Part shown: positions 10,491 through 22,390 of the stretch, in pieces
Numbering within the stretch: the first letter of the stretch is position 1
How the letters are laid out: each line of letters begins with the position of its first letter
Assembly (NCBI RefSeq): GCF_900119845.1
Contig: NZ_FPKU01000001.1
Coordinates: forward strand, 901,528-965,527
DNA from: Devosia enhydra
Lineage (GTDB): Bacteria > Pseudomonadota > Alphaproteobacteria > Rhizobiales > Devosiaceae
Direction of reading: 5' to 3'
DNA length: 64,000 nt
Notes under the pieces: generated by a model
The model's database searches: none
Told to the model about the DNA's origin: nothing
The model's input: only the letters and a program-made list of their open reading frames with translations
Made by a program: the position numbers and the translations under genes

Positions 10491-11006
10491 TCATTGCATC
10501 TGGGACGCAAGCTTTTGCAGGGTAAGGCCACCAATGCCAAAACTGAAGCGCACCGGAGCGCCTGCCTTAAGACCAAAAGCATTGCCTTTGGTGCTCTGCC
10601 GGATCCAATGGCCACCCATTAGCGGAGACGCGCATACCGGTTCCCCGCGGCCTTTGGCAAACTCAACGCAAAGCATGTTGAAATTGCCTCCCCGCTTTAG
10701 AAACCACTTACCCGCCTCAATCTTCTTCGAATAGCCAGACCAAGCCAGCAAACCGCCGTCAGGCGCGAAATACATCACTCCCGTCCCGGAGAATTGCAGC
10801 CGCCGCCGTACAAAATCTGGCTGAGGGCGGATCGCGATCAGCATTGTATAGCCGCTCACGAATTTCTTTGCCTGTGCCGATGACCCGTAAAAGAAGCTCT
10901 CGACCAATGCCTTGTCAGCGTTGATTACAGCGGCATCTTGCGCGCTTGCGGGCGCAGCCAAACCAAGTGACACTAGCAACGCCAAGACCGTCAGCAATGA
11001 CTTCAT
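10491..11006 (-). CDS. Secreted protein of unknown function, low GC
   Basis: A 171-residue protein starting at ATG 11006, with GGGGGA six bases upstream. The N-terminus is a signal peptide (MKSLLTVLALLVSLGLAAPASAQ, cleaved after ASA). The mature part has two cysteines near SFNMLCVEF/GEPVCASP-type segments and a glycine-rich end, and matches no family I know. By eye its GC is about 52%, against about 65% around it. It sits between the SGNH hydrolase and pdhC on the same strand with small gaps, and may be a later insertion into this cluster. Confidence 0.6.
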   Translation of the reverse strand: MKSLLTVLALLVSLGLAAPASAQDAAVINADKALVESFFYGSSAQAKKFVSGYTMLIAIRPQPDFVRRRLQFSGTGVMYFAPDGGLLAWSGYSKKIEAGKWFLKRGGNFNMLCVEFAKGRGEPVCASPLMGGHWIRQSTKGNAFGLKAGAPVRFSFGIGGLTLQKLASQMQ

Positions 11007-11057
11007 CAAATCCCCCGAATAGAAGTGAGCGTCATTATCTAACGTGATTTGAACTGA

Positions 11058-12440
11058 TCAAGCCAGCATCATTACCGGATTTTCGATCAGCCCCTTGAAG
11101 GCGGCCAGAAGTTCGGCCCCCAGCGCACCATCGACCGAGCGGTGATCGCAGGAGAGCGTGACGGTCATGAAGGTACCGGTCTTGATCTCGCCCCTTTCGG
11201 CGTAGACCCGCTCCTCGCCAGCCCCGACCGCAAGGATTGTCCCGTGCGGCGGGTTGATCACGGCGGCAAAGTGCTTGATGCCGTACATGCCCAGATTGGA
11301 GACCGAGGACGCGCCGCCCTGATATTCATGCGGGGCGAGCTTCCGGCTCCGGGCGCGCCCGGCAAGGTCTTTCACCTCTTCGGAGATCTGACGCAGCGAC
11401 TTGGTCTCGACGGCCTTCACCACCGGAGTGAAGAGGCCACCGGGCACGGCCACGGCAACCGCCACATCGGCATGCTTGTGCAGCAGGATCGCGTCTCCCG
11501 CCCAGGTCGCGTTCGCCGAAGGTACGGCCATCAGCGCATGGCCCCAGGCCTTGACGATGAAATCGTTGACCGAGAGCTTGTAGGCCGGCTTGCCGTCCTT
11601 GTCCTTGGGGGCCAGTGCGTTGATCTGCTCGCGCGCAGCCATCAGCGCATCGATGCGACAATCGAGCGTGAGATAGAAATGCGGCACCGTCTGCTTGGAT
11701 TCGGTGAGGCGCGCTGCCACCACCTTGCGCATGCCATCGGCGGGAACGAGCTCGTAGCTGCCCTCGGGATAGAGCGCCAGAACCTGGGCCTTGGTCATTC
11801 CGGCAGGCGTGGCTGCGGAACCGGCCGAAGCCGGCGGCGCGGCGGAAGGCGCGGCCTTGGGCTGGGCTTTCCCCGAGCTTGCGGCCTCGACATCGGCCTT
11901 GATCACGCGGCCTTTCGGGCCCGATCCGGCAATCGCCGAAAGATCGAGACCCGCTTCCTTTGCCAGCCGCCGGGCCAGCGGCGAGGCGAAGACGCGACCG
12001 CTATCAGCCTTCTGAGGCGCGCTCGAACCGGTGTTGCTGTTGGCGACCGAAGGCGCAGCCGCCGGAGCGCTGGCTTTACTCGCGGCTGCCGCGGGCTTTG
12101 CCGCATCCGAGCCGGTTGTCGACTTCGCGGCATCGGTCTTGGCCGCTTGGGATTTTGCGGCCTCAGGCTTGGGCTGCGGCTCGGCCTCTGCGGTCTCGCC
12201 CTCTTCGAGGAGCACAGCGATGATCGCGTTGACCTTTACACCCTCGGTGCCCTCGGCAACCAGGATCTTGCCGATCTTGCCCTCGTCGACCGCCTCGACT
12301 TCCATGGTGGCCTTGTCGGTCTCGATCTCTGCAATCACGTCGCCCGAAGAGACGGTGTCACCCTCCTTGACGTGCCATTTGGCGAGCTTGCCCTCTTCCA
12401 TCGTCGGGGAGAGCGCCGGCATGGTGATGTTGATCGGCAT
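11058..12440 (-). CDS. pdhC: Pyruvate dehydrogenase E2, dihydrolipoamide acetyltransferase
   Basis: A 460-residue protein. The lipoyl domain lies at about 1-80, with lipoyl-lysine in [12 protein letters not shown] (Lys44). An Ala/Pro/Lys-rich linker follows, then a peripheral-subunit binding domain at about 150-190 ([16 protein letters not shown]). The catalytic domain ends with [16 protein letters not shown], which carries the active-site His. It transfers acetyl groups to CoA in the core of the complex. GGAG lies eight bases before ATG, and the pdhB stop is four bases upstream. Confidence 0.97.
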   Translation of the reverse strand: MPINITMPALSPTMEEGKLAKWHVKEGDTVSSGDVIAEIETDKATMEVEAVDEGKIGKILVAEGTEGVKVNAIIAVLLEEGETAEAEPQPKPEAAKSQAAKTDAAKSTTGSDAAKPAAAASKASAPAAAPSVANSNTGSSAPQKADSGRVFASPLARRLAKEAGLDLSAIAGSGPKGRVIKADVEAASSGKAQPKAAPSAAPPASAGSAATPAGMTKAQVLALYPEGSYELVPADGMRKVVAARLTESKQTVPHFYLTLDCRIDALMAAREQINALAPKDKDGKPAYKLSVNDFIVKAWGHALMAVPSANATWAGDAILLHKHADVAVAVAVPGGLFTPVVKAVETKSLRQISEEVKDLAGRARSRKLAPHEYQGGASSVSNLGMYGIKHFAAVINPPHGTILAVGAGEERVYAERGEIKTGTFMTVTLSCDHRSVDGALGAELLAAFKGLIENPVMMLA

Positions 12441-12444
12441 GACC

Positions 12445-13842
12445 TCAGCTCCGGTAGGTGACGGCGTTGACGGCGGCGATTACTTCGTCGACGTTGGGCA
12501 GCGCCAGCTTCTCGAGATTTGCGGCATAGGGCATCGGCACGTCCTTGCCGGTGACTCGGGTGACCGGCGCATCGAGATAATCGAACGCCTTCTCCATCAG
12601 CTGCGCCGCGATCTCGGCGCCGATGCCGCCCTGCGGCCAACCTTCTTCGACGGTGACGCAGCGGCCGGTCTTCTTGACCGACTCGATGACCGTATCGATG
12701 TCCATCGGGCGCAGCGTGCGCAGATCGATCAGCTCGACATCGACACCCTGGGCAACCAGCTTTTCCGTTGCCTGTGTCGCGTAGCGCATGCCCATCGAGA
12801 ACGAGACGATGGTGACATCCTTGCCCTTGCGGGCGATCCGCGCCTTGCCGATGGGCAGCACGTAATCGTCGACCTTGGGCACGAGCCCGGTCGAACCGTA
12901 GAGAATTTCGTTTTCAAGGAAGACGACCGGCGTATTGGACCGGATCGCCGCCTTGAGGAGACCCTTGGCGTCCGCCGCGCTATAAGGCGCGATGACGTAG
13001 AGACCGGGCACATGGCTGTACCAGGCCGAAAAGTCCTGGCTATGCTGGGCCGCAACGCGAGCCGCAGCGCCATTGGGTCCGCGGAACACGATCGGCGCCG
13101 TCACCTGCCCGCCCGACATGTAGAGCTGCTTGGCGGCCGAGTTGATGATCTGGTCGATCGCCTGCATGGCGAAATTCCAGGTCATGAACTCGACGATCGG
13201 ACGCAGCCCGGCGAAGGCTGCGCCAACACCGATGCCGGCAAAACCGTGTTCGGTGATCGGGGTATCGATGATGCGCTTGGCCCCGAACTCCTGCAGCAGG
13301 CCCTGGGTGATCTTGTAGGCGCCCTGATACTCGGCGACTTCCTCGCCCATGACGAAGACCGTCTCGTCACGCCGAAGCTCTTCGGCCATGGCCTCGTTGA
13401 GCGCCTGGCGAACCGTCATTTCCACCATCTCGACCCCTTCGGGCAGATCGGGATCGGCAGCGGCTTCGAGCCGCGGCGCTGCGGGTGCCTTGGTCTCGTT
13501 GACGGTCGGCATCGAGGTTTCAGCGGCGGCCGCATCGGGCCCGGGCTTCTCGCTCTCGGCAGGCGCGGCTTCGGCCTTGGGCGCAGCCTCGCTCTCCTGC
13601 TCGCCTTCGGCCAGAACCAGCGCGATGGGCGTGTTGACCTTCACGCCTTCGGTGCCGGCCTCGACGAGGATTTTGGTGACGGTGCCGGAATCGACCGACT
13701 CGACTTCCATCGTTGCCTTGTCGGTCTCGATCTCGGCAAGAACGTCGCCGGGCGATACGGTATCCCCGACTTTCACGAGCCACTTGGCGAGCTTGCCCTC
13801 TTCCATCGTCGGGCTGAGGGCGGGCATCAGGATATTGGGCAT
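12445..13842 (-). CDS. pdhB: Pyruvate dehydrogenase E1 component, beta subunit with N-terminal lipoyl domain
   Basis: A 465-residue E1-beta. The first 80 or so residues form a lipoyl domain ([13 protein letters not shown]), followed by an acidic Ala/Pro linker and the transketolase-like E1-beta domain ([40 protein letters not shown]). A lipoylated E1-beta is a known alphaproteobacterial peculiarity. I start at MPNILMPAL (13842), with GGAG eight bases upstream. The longer frame to 13875 would overlap the neighbouring membrane-protein gene. Confidence 0.95.
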   Translation of the reverse strand: MPNILMPALSPTMEEGKLAKWLVKVGDTVSPGDVLAEIETDKATMEVESVDSGTVTKILVEAGTEGVKVNTPIALVLAEGEQESEAAPKAEAAPAESEKPGPDAAAAETSMPTVNETKAPAAPRLEAAADPDLPEGVEMVEMTVRQALNEAMAEELRRDETVFVMGEEVAEYQGAYKITQGLLQEFGAKRIIDTPITEHGFAGIGVGAAFAGLRPIVEFMTWNFAMQAIDQIINSAAKQLYMSGGQVTAPIVFRGPNGAAARVAAQHSQDFSAWYSHVPGLYVIAPYSAADAKGLLKAAIRSNTPVVFLENEILYGSTGLVPKVDDYVLPIGKARIARKGKDVTIVSFSMGMRYATQATEKLVAQGVDVELIDLRTLRPMDIDTVIESVKKTGRCVTVEEGWPQGGIGAEIAAQLMEKAFDYLDAPVTRVTGKDVPMPYAANLEKLALPNVDEVIAAVNAVTYRS

Positions 13843-13864
13843 GGGCGGGCTCCGGAGCGCGGGG

Positions 13865-14158
13865 CTATGCGGCATTGCCGGTCAGGATATTGACCAGCAC
13901 AAGAAGCATGAACGGGAAAAAGGCCAGCAGGAAAACCTTGCGACCGTGCTTGAAACTGTCGATGGCGCCGGCACTGCCCGGGCCGCTGATCGCAGCGGCG
14001 GCGGAAAAGTTGCCGGTTCCGAGGTTGAACATTGCCGCAATCTTTTGGCCCTGTGGCGCAAGACGCGCCACCCCGACCCACCCCATCACCATCCGCGCAA
14101 AGCCATAAGCGGCGATGGCCCAGACGATGAAGCCGAGGATAAAGATCGCCGCCTGCAT
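13865..14158 (-). CDS. Small membrane protein embedded between pdhA and pdhB
   Basis: A 97-residue protein with an N-terminal hydrophobic helix (about 4-28, [22 protein letters not shown]) and a C-terminal one (about 76-95, [20 protein letters not shown]), joined by a Gly/Ala-rich loop. ATG 14158 overlaps the pdhA stop as TGATG, so its translation is coupled to E1-alpha, and pdhB starts 22 bases after its stop. I know of no assigned function, and membrane proteins are not part of known pyruvate dehydrogenase complexes. Confidence 0.7.
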   Translation of the reverse strand: MQAAIFILGFIVWAIAAYGFARMVMGWVGVARLAPQGQKIAAMFNLGTGNFSAAAAISGPGSAGAIDSFKHGRKVFLLAFFPFMLLVLVNILTGNAA

Positions 14159-15180
14159 CAGGCTTCGGCGTAGACGTCGGTCCAGAGTTCGGACACGTCC
14201 GGCTCCGGATCTGAGGTGGCAAAGTCAGCGGCTTCGGTAACGATGGCGCGGATTTCGGTCTCGATCAGCTTGAGGCTTTCCTCGCTGCCATAACCGCGGT
14301 CGAGGATGCGTTTCTTGCTCTGCTCGATCGGATCGCGCTCGGCGCGCATGGTCGAGACTTCGTCCTTGGAGCGGTATTTTGCCGGGTCGGACATCGAGTG
14401 ACCGCGATAACGGTAGGTCATCATCTCGAGGATATAGGGGCCCTTGCCCGAGCGCGCATGCTCGATCGCACGGGCCGCAGCATCACGCACCAGGCGCACA
14501 TCCATGCCGTCGACCTGTTCGCCCTCGATGCCGAACCCGATGCCGCGGCGCGAGAAATCGGTCTGTGCCGAGGCGCGTTCCACCGAGGTCCCCATGGCGT
14601 AGCGGTTGTTCTCGATGATGTAGACGACCGGCAGGTTCCAGAGCTTGGCCATATTGAAGCTCTCATAGACCTGGCCCTGATTGGCTGCGCCGTCGCCGAA
14701 ATAGGTGAGGCTGACAGTGTTCTCGCCACGATACTTGGCGGCAAACGCCAGTCCGGTGCCAAGCGATACCTGCGCGCCGACGATGCCGTTGCCGCCATAG
14801 AAGCGGTGCTCGTTGGAGAACATGTGCATCGAGCCGCCCTTGCCTTTCGACAAGCCACCACCGCGCCCGGTGAGTTCGGCCATCACGCCCTTCGGCTCCA
14901 TGCCGATGACCAGCATGTGGCCATGGTCGCGATAGCCCGTGATCGAGGCGTCGCCTTCCTGGCTGGCCATGTTGATGCCGGTGACGACGGCTTCCTGACC
15001 GATGTAGAGATGGCAGAACCCGCCGATCAGGCCCATGCCATACATCTGGCCGGCCTTTTCCTCGAAGCGGCGGATCAGCAGCATGTCGCGATAGGCGCGC
15101 AGCTCCTCGTCCTTGGTGAAATCGGGTACGTTGGACTGAGCCGATGATGCGACCTTGGCGGCCGCGGCTTTGCGCGCCAT
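14158..15180 (-). CDS. pdhA: Pyruvate dehydrogenase E1 component, alpha subunit
   Basis: A 340-residue E1-alpha that decarboxylates pyruvate with thiamine diphosphate. It has the N-terminal YRDMLLIRRFEEKAGQMYGM segment, IGQEAVVTG, the TPP/Mg motif GDGAANQGQVYESFNMA...IENN, and the phosphorylation-loop-like YRYRGHSMSDP. I chose ATG 15180 (MARKAAAAK) with GGAG upstream; the open frame to 15306 lacks similarity. It heads the pdhA-membrane protein-pdhB-pdhC unit, so the main promoter should lie in 15181-15353. Confidence 0.96.
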   Translation of the reverse strand: MARKAAAAKVASSAQSNVPDFTKDEELRAYRDMLLIRRFEEKAGQMYGMGLIGGFCHLYIGQEAVVTGINMASQEGDASITGYRDHGHMLVIGMEPKGVMAELTGRGGGLSKGKGGSMHMFSNEHRFYGGNGIVGAQVSLGTGLAFAAKYRGENTVSLTYFGDGAANQGQVYESFNMAKLWNLPVVYIIENNRYAMGTSVERASAQTDFSRRGIGFGIEGEQVDGMDVRLVRDAAARAIEHARSGKGPYILEMMTYRYRGHSMSDPAKYRSKDEVSTMRAERDPIEQSKKRILDRGYGSEESLKLIETEIRAIVTEAADFATSDPEPDVSELWTDVYAEA

Positions 15181-15336
15181 GAGCTGTGCTCCGGGTTGTA
15201 GACGACAGGCAGCTCGCGCAACCCTGAGAGGATCGCGACCTGTTGAAGCTAAACCATTCCCGACGCTAACGCCAGCCTCGTCTAAGACACGTTGGAAACA
15301 CAGCAAAGCCTTGTATAATCGAACATTTATCGGATA

Positions 15337-15351
15337 AACTGATCTTCAGTT
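15337..15351 (-). terminator. Short hairpin after ftsB, weak terminator candidate
   Basis: AACTGA (15337-15342) and TCAGTT (15346-15351) form a perfect six-base-pair stem with a three-base loop, just past the ftsB stop. On the minus strand it is followed by TTTATCC, which is only a short U-run. It may end or attenuate ftsB transcription ahead of pdhA. Confidence 0.3.
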
Positions 15352-15353
15352 AA

Positions 15354-15701
15354 TCAGCGTGATGAGCCTGAAGTCGGTTGATTGGTCGCGGGATCGACCA
15401 TGATCACGACGTCGCTCTCCTTGGCCATGGCCAGAAGAGCCCGCGCGCGTTCAGAAACGATATCGGGATCGAGCCTGTCGGCGCGGAACAGCTCTACGCG
15501 ATGACGATAGGCATCGATCTCGGCCTGCAGCGCCGCCGAATCCGCCTCGAGCGCGACGATATCGGCCTGCATCTGCTTTTGGCCTTCGAAACCGAACTGG
15601 CCACCGATGGCGTGATAGGCCAGATAACCCTGAAATGCGACAAGCGCTCCTGCCAAGGCGAGCGGACGCCAGAAGGCTGGTCTTTTGAGGCGAGTAGGCA
15701 T
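15354..15701 (-). CDS. ftsB: Septum formation initiator FtsB/DivIC family protein
   Basis: A 115-residue bitopic membrane protein: a basic N-terminus, one membrane helix at about 12-30 (PLALAGALVAFQGYLAYHAI), then a coiled coil at about 42-75 (QADIVALEADSAALQAEIDAYRHR) and the family motif RADRLDPDIVSERARALLAMA. It links to FtsL/FtsQ in the divisome. The position upstream of pdhA and near eno is the normal alphaproteobacterial eno-ftsB-pdhA neighbourhood. Here a chemoreceptor gene lies between eno and ftsB. Confidence 0.9.
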   Translation of the reverse strand: MPTRLKRPAFWRPLALAGALVAFQGYLAYHAIGGQFGFEGQKQMQADIVALEADSAALQAEIDAYRHRVELFRADRLDPDIVSERARALLAMAKESDVVIMVDPATNQPTSGSSR

Positions 15702-15769
15702 GGGTCGACCTGTTGCGGCGGGAACGTCTGCGACACTGGGCCCAGAGGGTTAAGAGAGCGTTGCCGTTC

Positions 15770-17602
15770 TCAGAACTCGTTCCAGTCCGGGTCGATGGCG
15801 GCAGAGCCAGCCGAGAGATATCGCCGCGACGCGGCCGACTGCGGCCGTGCCGATGGCGATTTCATCGGGCGATCCGGCGAACGCATCTCCGGTCCGCGGC
15901 CGCCCTTGAGGCGCTGCTGCGCCGACGCAGCGACGGGCTCCCCGAGCACGAAGGCGTCCACGATGCCATCGAGCGCGCTCGCCTGTCCTTCGGTTTGCTC
16001 GATGGCGGCGTTGGTCTCCTCGACAAGGGCGGCATTGTGCTGCGTCATCTCGTCGATCTGGCGTATGGCGGTCGCAACCTCGGCCAGCGTGCCCGATTGC
16101 TGTTGGGTGGCAGCGGCGATCTGGTTGAGCAGCGCGCTGCTTTCGTGAATGCCTTCGAGCATGATGCTGACCTTGTTGGCCGCCTCGGCAACCAGCCGCG
16201 TACCGCCGGTGACTTCGGTGCCGCTCTGCTCGATCAATGCCTTGACCTCGGCCGAAGCCTGCGCCGCCGATTGCGCCAGCCGACGCACCTCGACCGCGAC
16301 GACGGCAAAGCCCCTGCCCGCTTCGCCGGCCCGCGCAGCCTCCACGGACGCGTTGAGCGCCAGCAGATTGGTCTGGAAGGCGATGTCGTCGATCATCCCG
16401 ATGATGCTGGAGATCTTGCCCGACGAGGCTGAAATCCGGCCCATCGCATCGCTGGCCTTGGCGACGACGGTTCCCGCCTCTTCCGCCGTGCGAGACACGG
16501 ACTTTGCCTTGCTCGAGGCGCTGACGGCGCGGTCGGCATTTTCACTGACGGTGAAGGTCAGCTGCTCCATCGCGGCGCTGGTTTCCTCGACGGCGGCGGC
16601 CTGCTTGGTGGTGCGTTCGGCCAGGTCGTTCGCGCCAGAGAGGATTTCGCCGGTCGCAGTCTTCAGCGCGCTCGAGGTCTGGCGCAGGCGGCCCACGATG
16701 TCGGCGAAGGTTTCCACCGTGTCGTTGAAGGCGATGCGCAGCGCGTCGAGATCGCCGCTGAAATTTTCGGAAATGCGTGATGTCAGGTCGCCCTTGGCCA
16801 AGGTCGCCAGAGCCGACCCGAGCGAGGCGACGGCCGCCTTGCGTGCGGTGGCCTCGGTGGCATCGGTGGCAAATTTCACCACCTTGTAGGGCTTGCCGTT
16901 GAGATCGAAGATCGGGTTGTAGGAGGCCTGGATCCACACCTCCCGCCCGCCCTTGCCGATGCGGCAGTATTCGGCGGCCGTGTATTCGCCGCGGCGCAGT
17001 TTCTCCCAGAACTGGCGGTAATCCTCGGTCTCGGCATGCTGCGGATCGACGAACATCCGGTGGTGCCGACCTTTGATCTCGGCCAGATCATAGCCAAGAG
17101 CGCGGCAGAAATTCTCGTTGGCATCGAGGATGATGCCCTGCAGGTCGAACTCGATGACAGCCTGGGCCCGGTTGATCGCGGCCAACTGGCTCTGGGCGTC
17201 CGAGGTCTCGCGCTTCTGCCGGCTGACGTCAGCCGCGACCTTCAGGATCTTGAAAGGCGCGCCCTTCCGGTCGACGACGGGATTGTAGGAGGCCTGGATC
17301 CACACTTCGCGGCCGCCCTTGGCCAGGCGGCGAAACTCTCCGCTCTCGAACCGGCCGGCGCGAAGCCGCTCCCAGAAGGCTGCATATTCAGGGGCTTCGG
17401 CTTCTCCGGGGGCGAGGAACATGCGGTGGTGCTGGCCCACGATCTCTTCGAGACCATAGCCCATGGCCTTGAGAAAATTGTCGTTGGCCTTGAGGATCCG
17501 GCCTTCGGGATCGAACTCGATCATGGCCTGCGAGCGCGACAGGGCCGCCAACGCAGCCTCATCCTCGGTCGCGCGGCGACCCTTCAGCGACAACAGCATC
17601 AT
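15770..17602 (-). CDS. Soluble methyl-accepting chemotaxis protein with two PAS domains
   Basis: A 610-residue chemoreceptor without membrane helices. Two consecutive PAS/PAC units (about 10-130 and 135-255) are near copies: both carry [12 protein letters not shown], and the underlying DNA is also similar. A HAMP-like helix region follows, then the signalling domain with the hairpin tip [20 protein letters not shown]. It ends DPDWNEF, which fits the xWxxF CheR-tethering pentapeptide. I start at 17602 (MMLLSLKG), because the longer frame would overlap eno. PAS domains suggest redox, oxygen or energy sensing. It is inserted between eno and ftsB. Confidence 0.92.
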   Translation of the reverse strand: MMLLSLKGRRATEDEAALAALSRSQAMIEFDPEGRILKANDNFLKAMGYGLEEIVGQHHRMFLAPGEAEAPEYAAFWERLRAGRFESGEFRRLAKGGREVWIQASYNPVVDRKGAPFKILKVAADVSRQKRETSDAQSQLAAINRAQAVIEFDLQGIILDANENFCRALGYDLAEIKGRHHRMFVDPQHAETEDYRQFWEKLRRGEYTAAEYCRIGKGGREVWIQASYNPIFDLNGKPYKVVKFATDATEATARKAAVASLGSALATLAKGDLTSRISENFSGDLDALRIAFNDTVETFADIVGRLRQTSSALKTATGEILSGANDLAERTTKQAAAVEETSAAMEQLTFTVSENADRAVSASSKAKSVSRTAEEAGTVVAKASDAMGRISASSGKISSIIGMIDDIAFQTNLLALNASVEAARAGEAGRGFAVVAVEVRRLAQSAAQASAEVKALIEQSGTEVTGGTRLVAEAANKVSIMLEGIHESSALLNQIAAATQQQSGTLAEVATAIRQIDEMTQHNAALVEETNAAIEQTEGQASALDGIVDAFVLGEPVAASAQQRLKGGRGPEMRSPDRPMKSPSARPQSAASRRYLSAGSAAIDPDWNEF

Positions 17603-17720
17603 CCATTCCCCAAGCAACGCTTGCTGCGTTGCCTGAAGATGCGCCACGATGATTAAGGCGAGGTCAACGACAACTTCGGCACTTTGCGCAGAGCCGAAGC
17701 TGTCAAAGTCTTTACGGGAA

Positions 17721-19037
<1,317 letters not shown>

Positions 19038-19104
19038 CTAGAATGGGCCTTTGGCAAGGGAAAGCGAAATCGGGGCTGCCACAGCGATGGAGCCTGACCC
19101 TATG

Positions 19105-19129
19105 AAAAAAGGCGGCCACCGGGGCCGCC
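19105..19129 (-). terminator. Rho-independent terminator of the PRC-barrel gene
   Basis: GGCGGCC at 19111-19117 pairs with GGCCGCC at 19123-19129 around a five-base loop. Reading the minus strand, the stem is followed by six T residues (19110-19105). It lies 32 bases beyond the PRC-barrel stop and insulates eno from it. Confidence 0.85.
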
Positions 19130-19160
19130 TTTCGAGAGGATTTTGCGCTATGTGCGCGTG

Positions 19161-19526
19161 TCAGTTCCAGTAGCGCGGAACCTTGTAATAGTCGTAGGCC
19201 TGATCGCGATGGGCACGACCATCCTCGCGGGTCAACTCCGAGATCGAATCGTGCGGGGCCGCCTCGAGCTGCTCCTTGGTGTAAGGAACGACATAGGCAT
19301 CATACTCGGGGTTGAAATCGAGCACCGCCCACGGCACCGGATGGAATTTCTCACCGATCCCGAGAAAGCCGCCAAAGCCGATCACGGCGAACATGATGGC
19401 ATTGTCGGTTTTGTCGAGAACCACGTCCTCGATCTTGCCGATGGTCTTGCCAGTCTGGTCCTTGACGTCGGTGCCGATGACGCGCGAGGCGCGAATGGCT
19501 GCGGTATGGCCGGACAGAGTGGTCAT
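19161..19526 (-). CDS. PRC-barrel domain protein
   Basis: A 121-residue protein dominated by a PRC-barrel: RASRVIGTDVKDQTGKTIGKI opens the domain, EDVVLDKTDNAIMFAVIGFGGFLGIGEKFHPVPW covers its core in two parts, and a Tyr-rich tail follows. Stand-alone PRC-barrel proteins are common in rhizobia and often stress-related. AAAGGAGA lies before ATG 19526 and a strong terminator follows, so it is a single-gene transcript. It is divergent from the sodium channel gene, 144 bases away. Confidence 0.85.
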   Translation of the reverse strand: MTTLSGHTAAIRASRVIGTDVKDQTGKTIGKIEDVVLDKTDNAIMFAVIGFGGFLGIGEKFHPVPWAVLDFNPEYDAYVVPYTKEQLEAAPHDSISELTREDGRAHRDQAYDYYKVPRYWN

Positions 19527-19670
19527 CTCGGTCTCCTTTGTTGTTGGGATGAAAGCCTAACGGCCGAGGGCATCTGGGGTTCCGGAAAGATCGGTGCGCC
19601 CACGCGTCGCGCTTGACCCACAAGAAGCGCTGATATTCTGCTTCGGGCGATGCCATCGGAGCTTGCACCC

Positions 19671-20462
19671 ATGCGTGACCGTCTGAAATCGCTCATCGAT
19701 TCCCCGGCCTGGGAGCGGGCGATCATCGCCATCATCCTGCTCAATGCGCTGATCCTCGGCCTCGAAACTGACCCCGGCATCATGGCGCGGTTCGGCTGGG
19801 TGCTGCAGGGGCTGGACCGCATCATCCTGGCGATCTTCGTGGTAGAGATCCTCGTGCGCCTCTACGTGCACGGGTTGAAGTTTTTTCGCGATCCCTGGAG
19901 TCTCTTTGACTTTGCGGTGGTCGCCATTGCGCTTCTGCCCGCTACGGGCCCCTTGCAGGTTCTGCGTGCGCTGCGCATCCTCAGGGTCATGCGGCTGATC
20001 TCGGTGGTGCCGTCGCTGCGCCGCGTCATTGGCGGGCTGATTGCGGCCCTGCCCGGCATGGCGTCGATCATCGTGCTTCTGGCACTCGTCTTCTACGTGT
20101 TCGCCGTGATGGCCACCAACCTCTTCGGAGCATCATTCCCCGATTGGTTCGGTTCGATCGGTGCCTCGGTCTACACGCTCTTCCAGGTGATGACGCTCGA
20201 AAGCTGGTCGATGGGCATCGTGCGCCCCGTCATGGAAGTCTACCCCCAGGCCTGGCTCTTCTTCGTGCCCTTCATCGTGAGCACGACCTACGCCGTGCTC
20301 AATCTGTTCATCGGTGTCATCGTATCGGCGATGCAGCAGGATGCGGAATCGGCTGCCGAGACGAGCCGGGAAGAGCTGCGCAATGGCAACGAGGCCGTGC
20401 TCGAGGAATTGCGAGCCCTGAGGGCAGAAATCGCCGCACTCCGGCGCGAGCGGGAGCGCTAG
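19671..20462 (+). CDS. Bacterial voltage-gated sodium channel (NavAb/NaChBac type)
   Basis: A 263-residue six-helix channel subunit expected to form a tetramer. S1-S3 cover about 15-95 (S3 has DPWSLFDFAVVAIAL). S4 carries gating arginines R99, R102, R105 and R108 (VLRALRILRVMRL). S5, pore helix and S6 follow; the selectivity filter TLESWSM is at residues 175-181, with Glu177. The tail is a Glu/Arg coiled coil (LEELRALRAEIAALRRE). With the start at ATG 19671 (GGAG upstream) the filter and S4 residues have the same numbers as in Arcobacter NavAb as I recall it. An upstream ATG at 19650 is less likely. In other bacteria such channels support Na+-driven motility, chemotaxis or pH homeostasis. Confidence 0.95.
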   Translation: MRDRLKSLIDSPAWERAIIAIILLNALILGLETDPGIMARFGWVLQGLDRIILAIFVVEILVRLYVHGLKFFRDPWSLFDFAVVAIALLPATGPLQVLRALRILRVMRLISVVPSLRRVIGGLIAALPGMASIIVLLALVFYVFAVMATNLFGASFPDWFGSIGASVYTLFQVMTLESWSMGIVRPVMEVYPQAWLFFVPFIVSTTYAVLNLFIGVIVSAMQQDAESAAETSREELRNGNEAVLEELRALRAEIAALRRERER

Positions 20463-20464
20463 GA

Positions 20465-20644
20465 TTAAGGCTCATCCCGCTTGTGCGCATCGATGAGCCG
20501 CTCGGCCTGTTCGGCCTTGGCTGCCTCCGCTGCCCGTTCGGCCTTGGTGCGGCCGTAGCGGATGCGGTTTTCCTGCGCCTGCTGTTCTTTCTCAGCCTTA
20601 GCGCGCGCCTTGCGGGCCTTGCTGAGCGACAGGATGTCCGCCAT
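20465..20644 (-). CDS. DUF4169 family small basic protein
   Basis: A 59-residue Ala/Lys/Arg/Glu-rich protein beginning MADILSLSKARKARAKA and containing NRIRYGRTKAERAAEAAK, which matches DUF4169, a small family of alphaproteobacteria. It is probably one long charged helix. It starts 11 bases after the pyrG stop and ends two bases from the convergent sodium channel stop. The function is unknown. Confidence 0.8.
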   Translation of the reverse strand: MADILSLSKARKARAKAEKEQQAQENRIRYGRTKAERAAEAAKAEQAERLIDAHKRDEP

Positions 20645-20655
20645 GGCGCAGTCGC

Positions 20656-22290
<1,635 letters not shown>

Positions 22291-22333
22291 TCACCTTACG
22301 TCTGTCGTTATCACGAAGAGCGCATCGCTCTCC

Positions 22334-22364
22334 AAAAGAAGAAGGGGATGTCGCCATCCCCTTC
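22334..22364 (-). terminator. Rho-independent terminator downstream of secG
   Basis: GAAGGGGAT (22341-22349) and ATCCCCTTC (22356-22364) form a nine-base-pair stem with a six-base loop. On the minus strand it is followed by TTCTTTTGG. It lies 27 bases past the secG stop. Confidence 0.8.
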
Positions 22365-22390
22365 TCCGATTTTCGTCTTCGGCCGCTGCC

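Noticed and set aside
11142-12461. 439-codon plus-strand open frame opposite pdhC
   Set aside because: Shadow of the E2 gene; no family signature and no ribosome-binding site.
12031-13893. 620-codon open frame on the plus strand opposite pdhB and part of pdhC
   Set aside because: It mirrors the codon pattern of two well-identified genes on the other strand, has low-complexity His/Arg/Gly composition and no recognisable domain; typical of antisense frames in GC-rich DNA.
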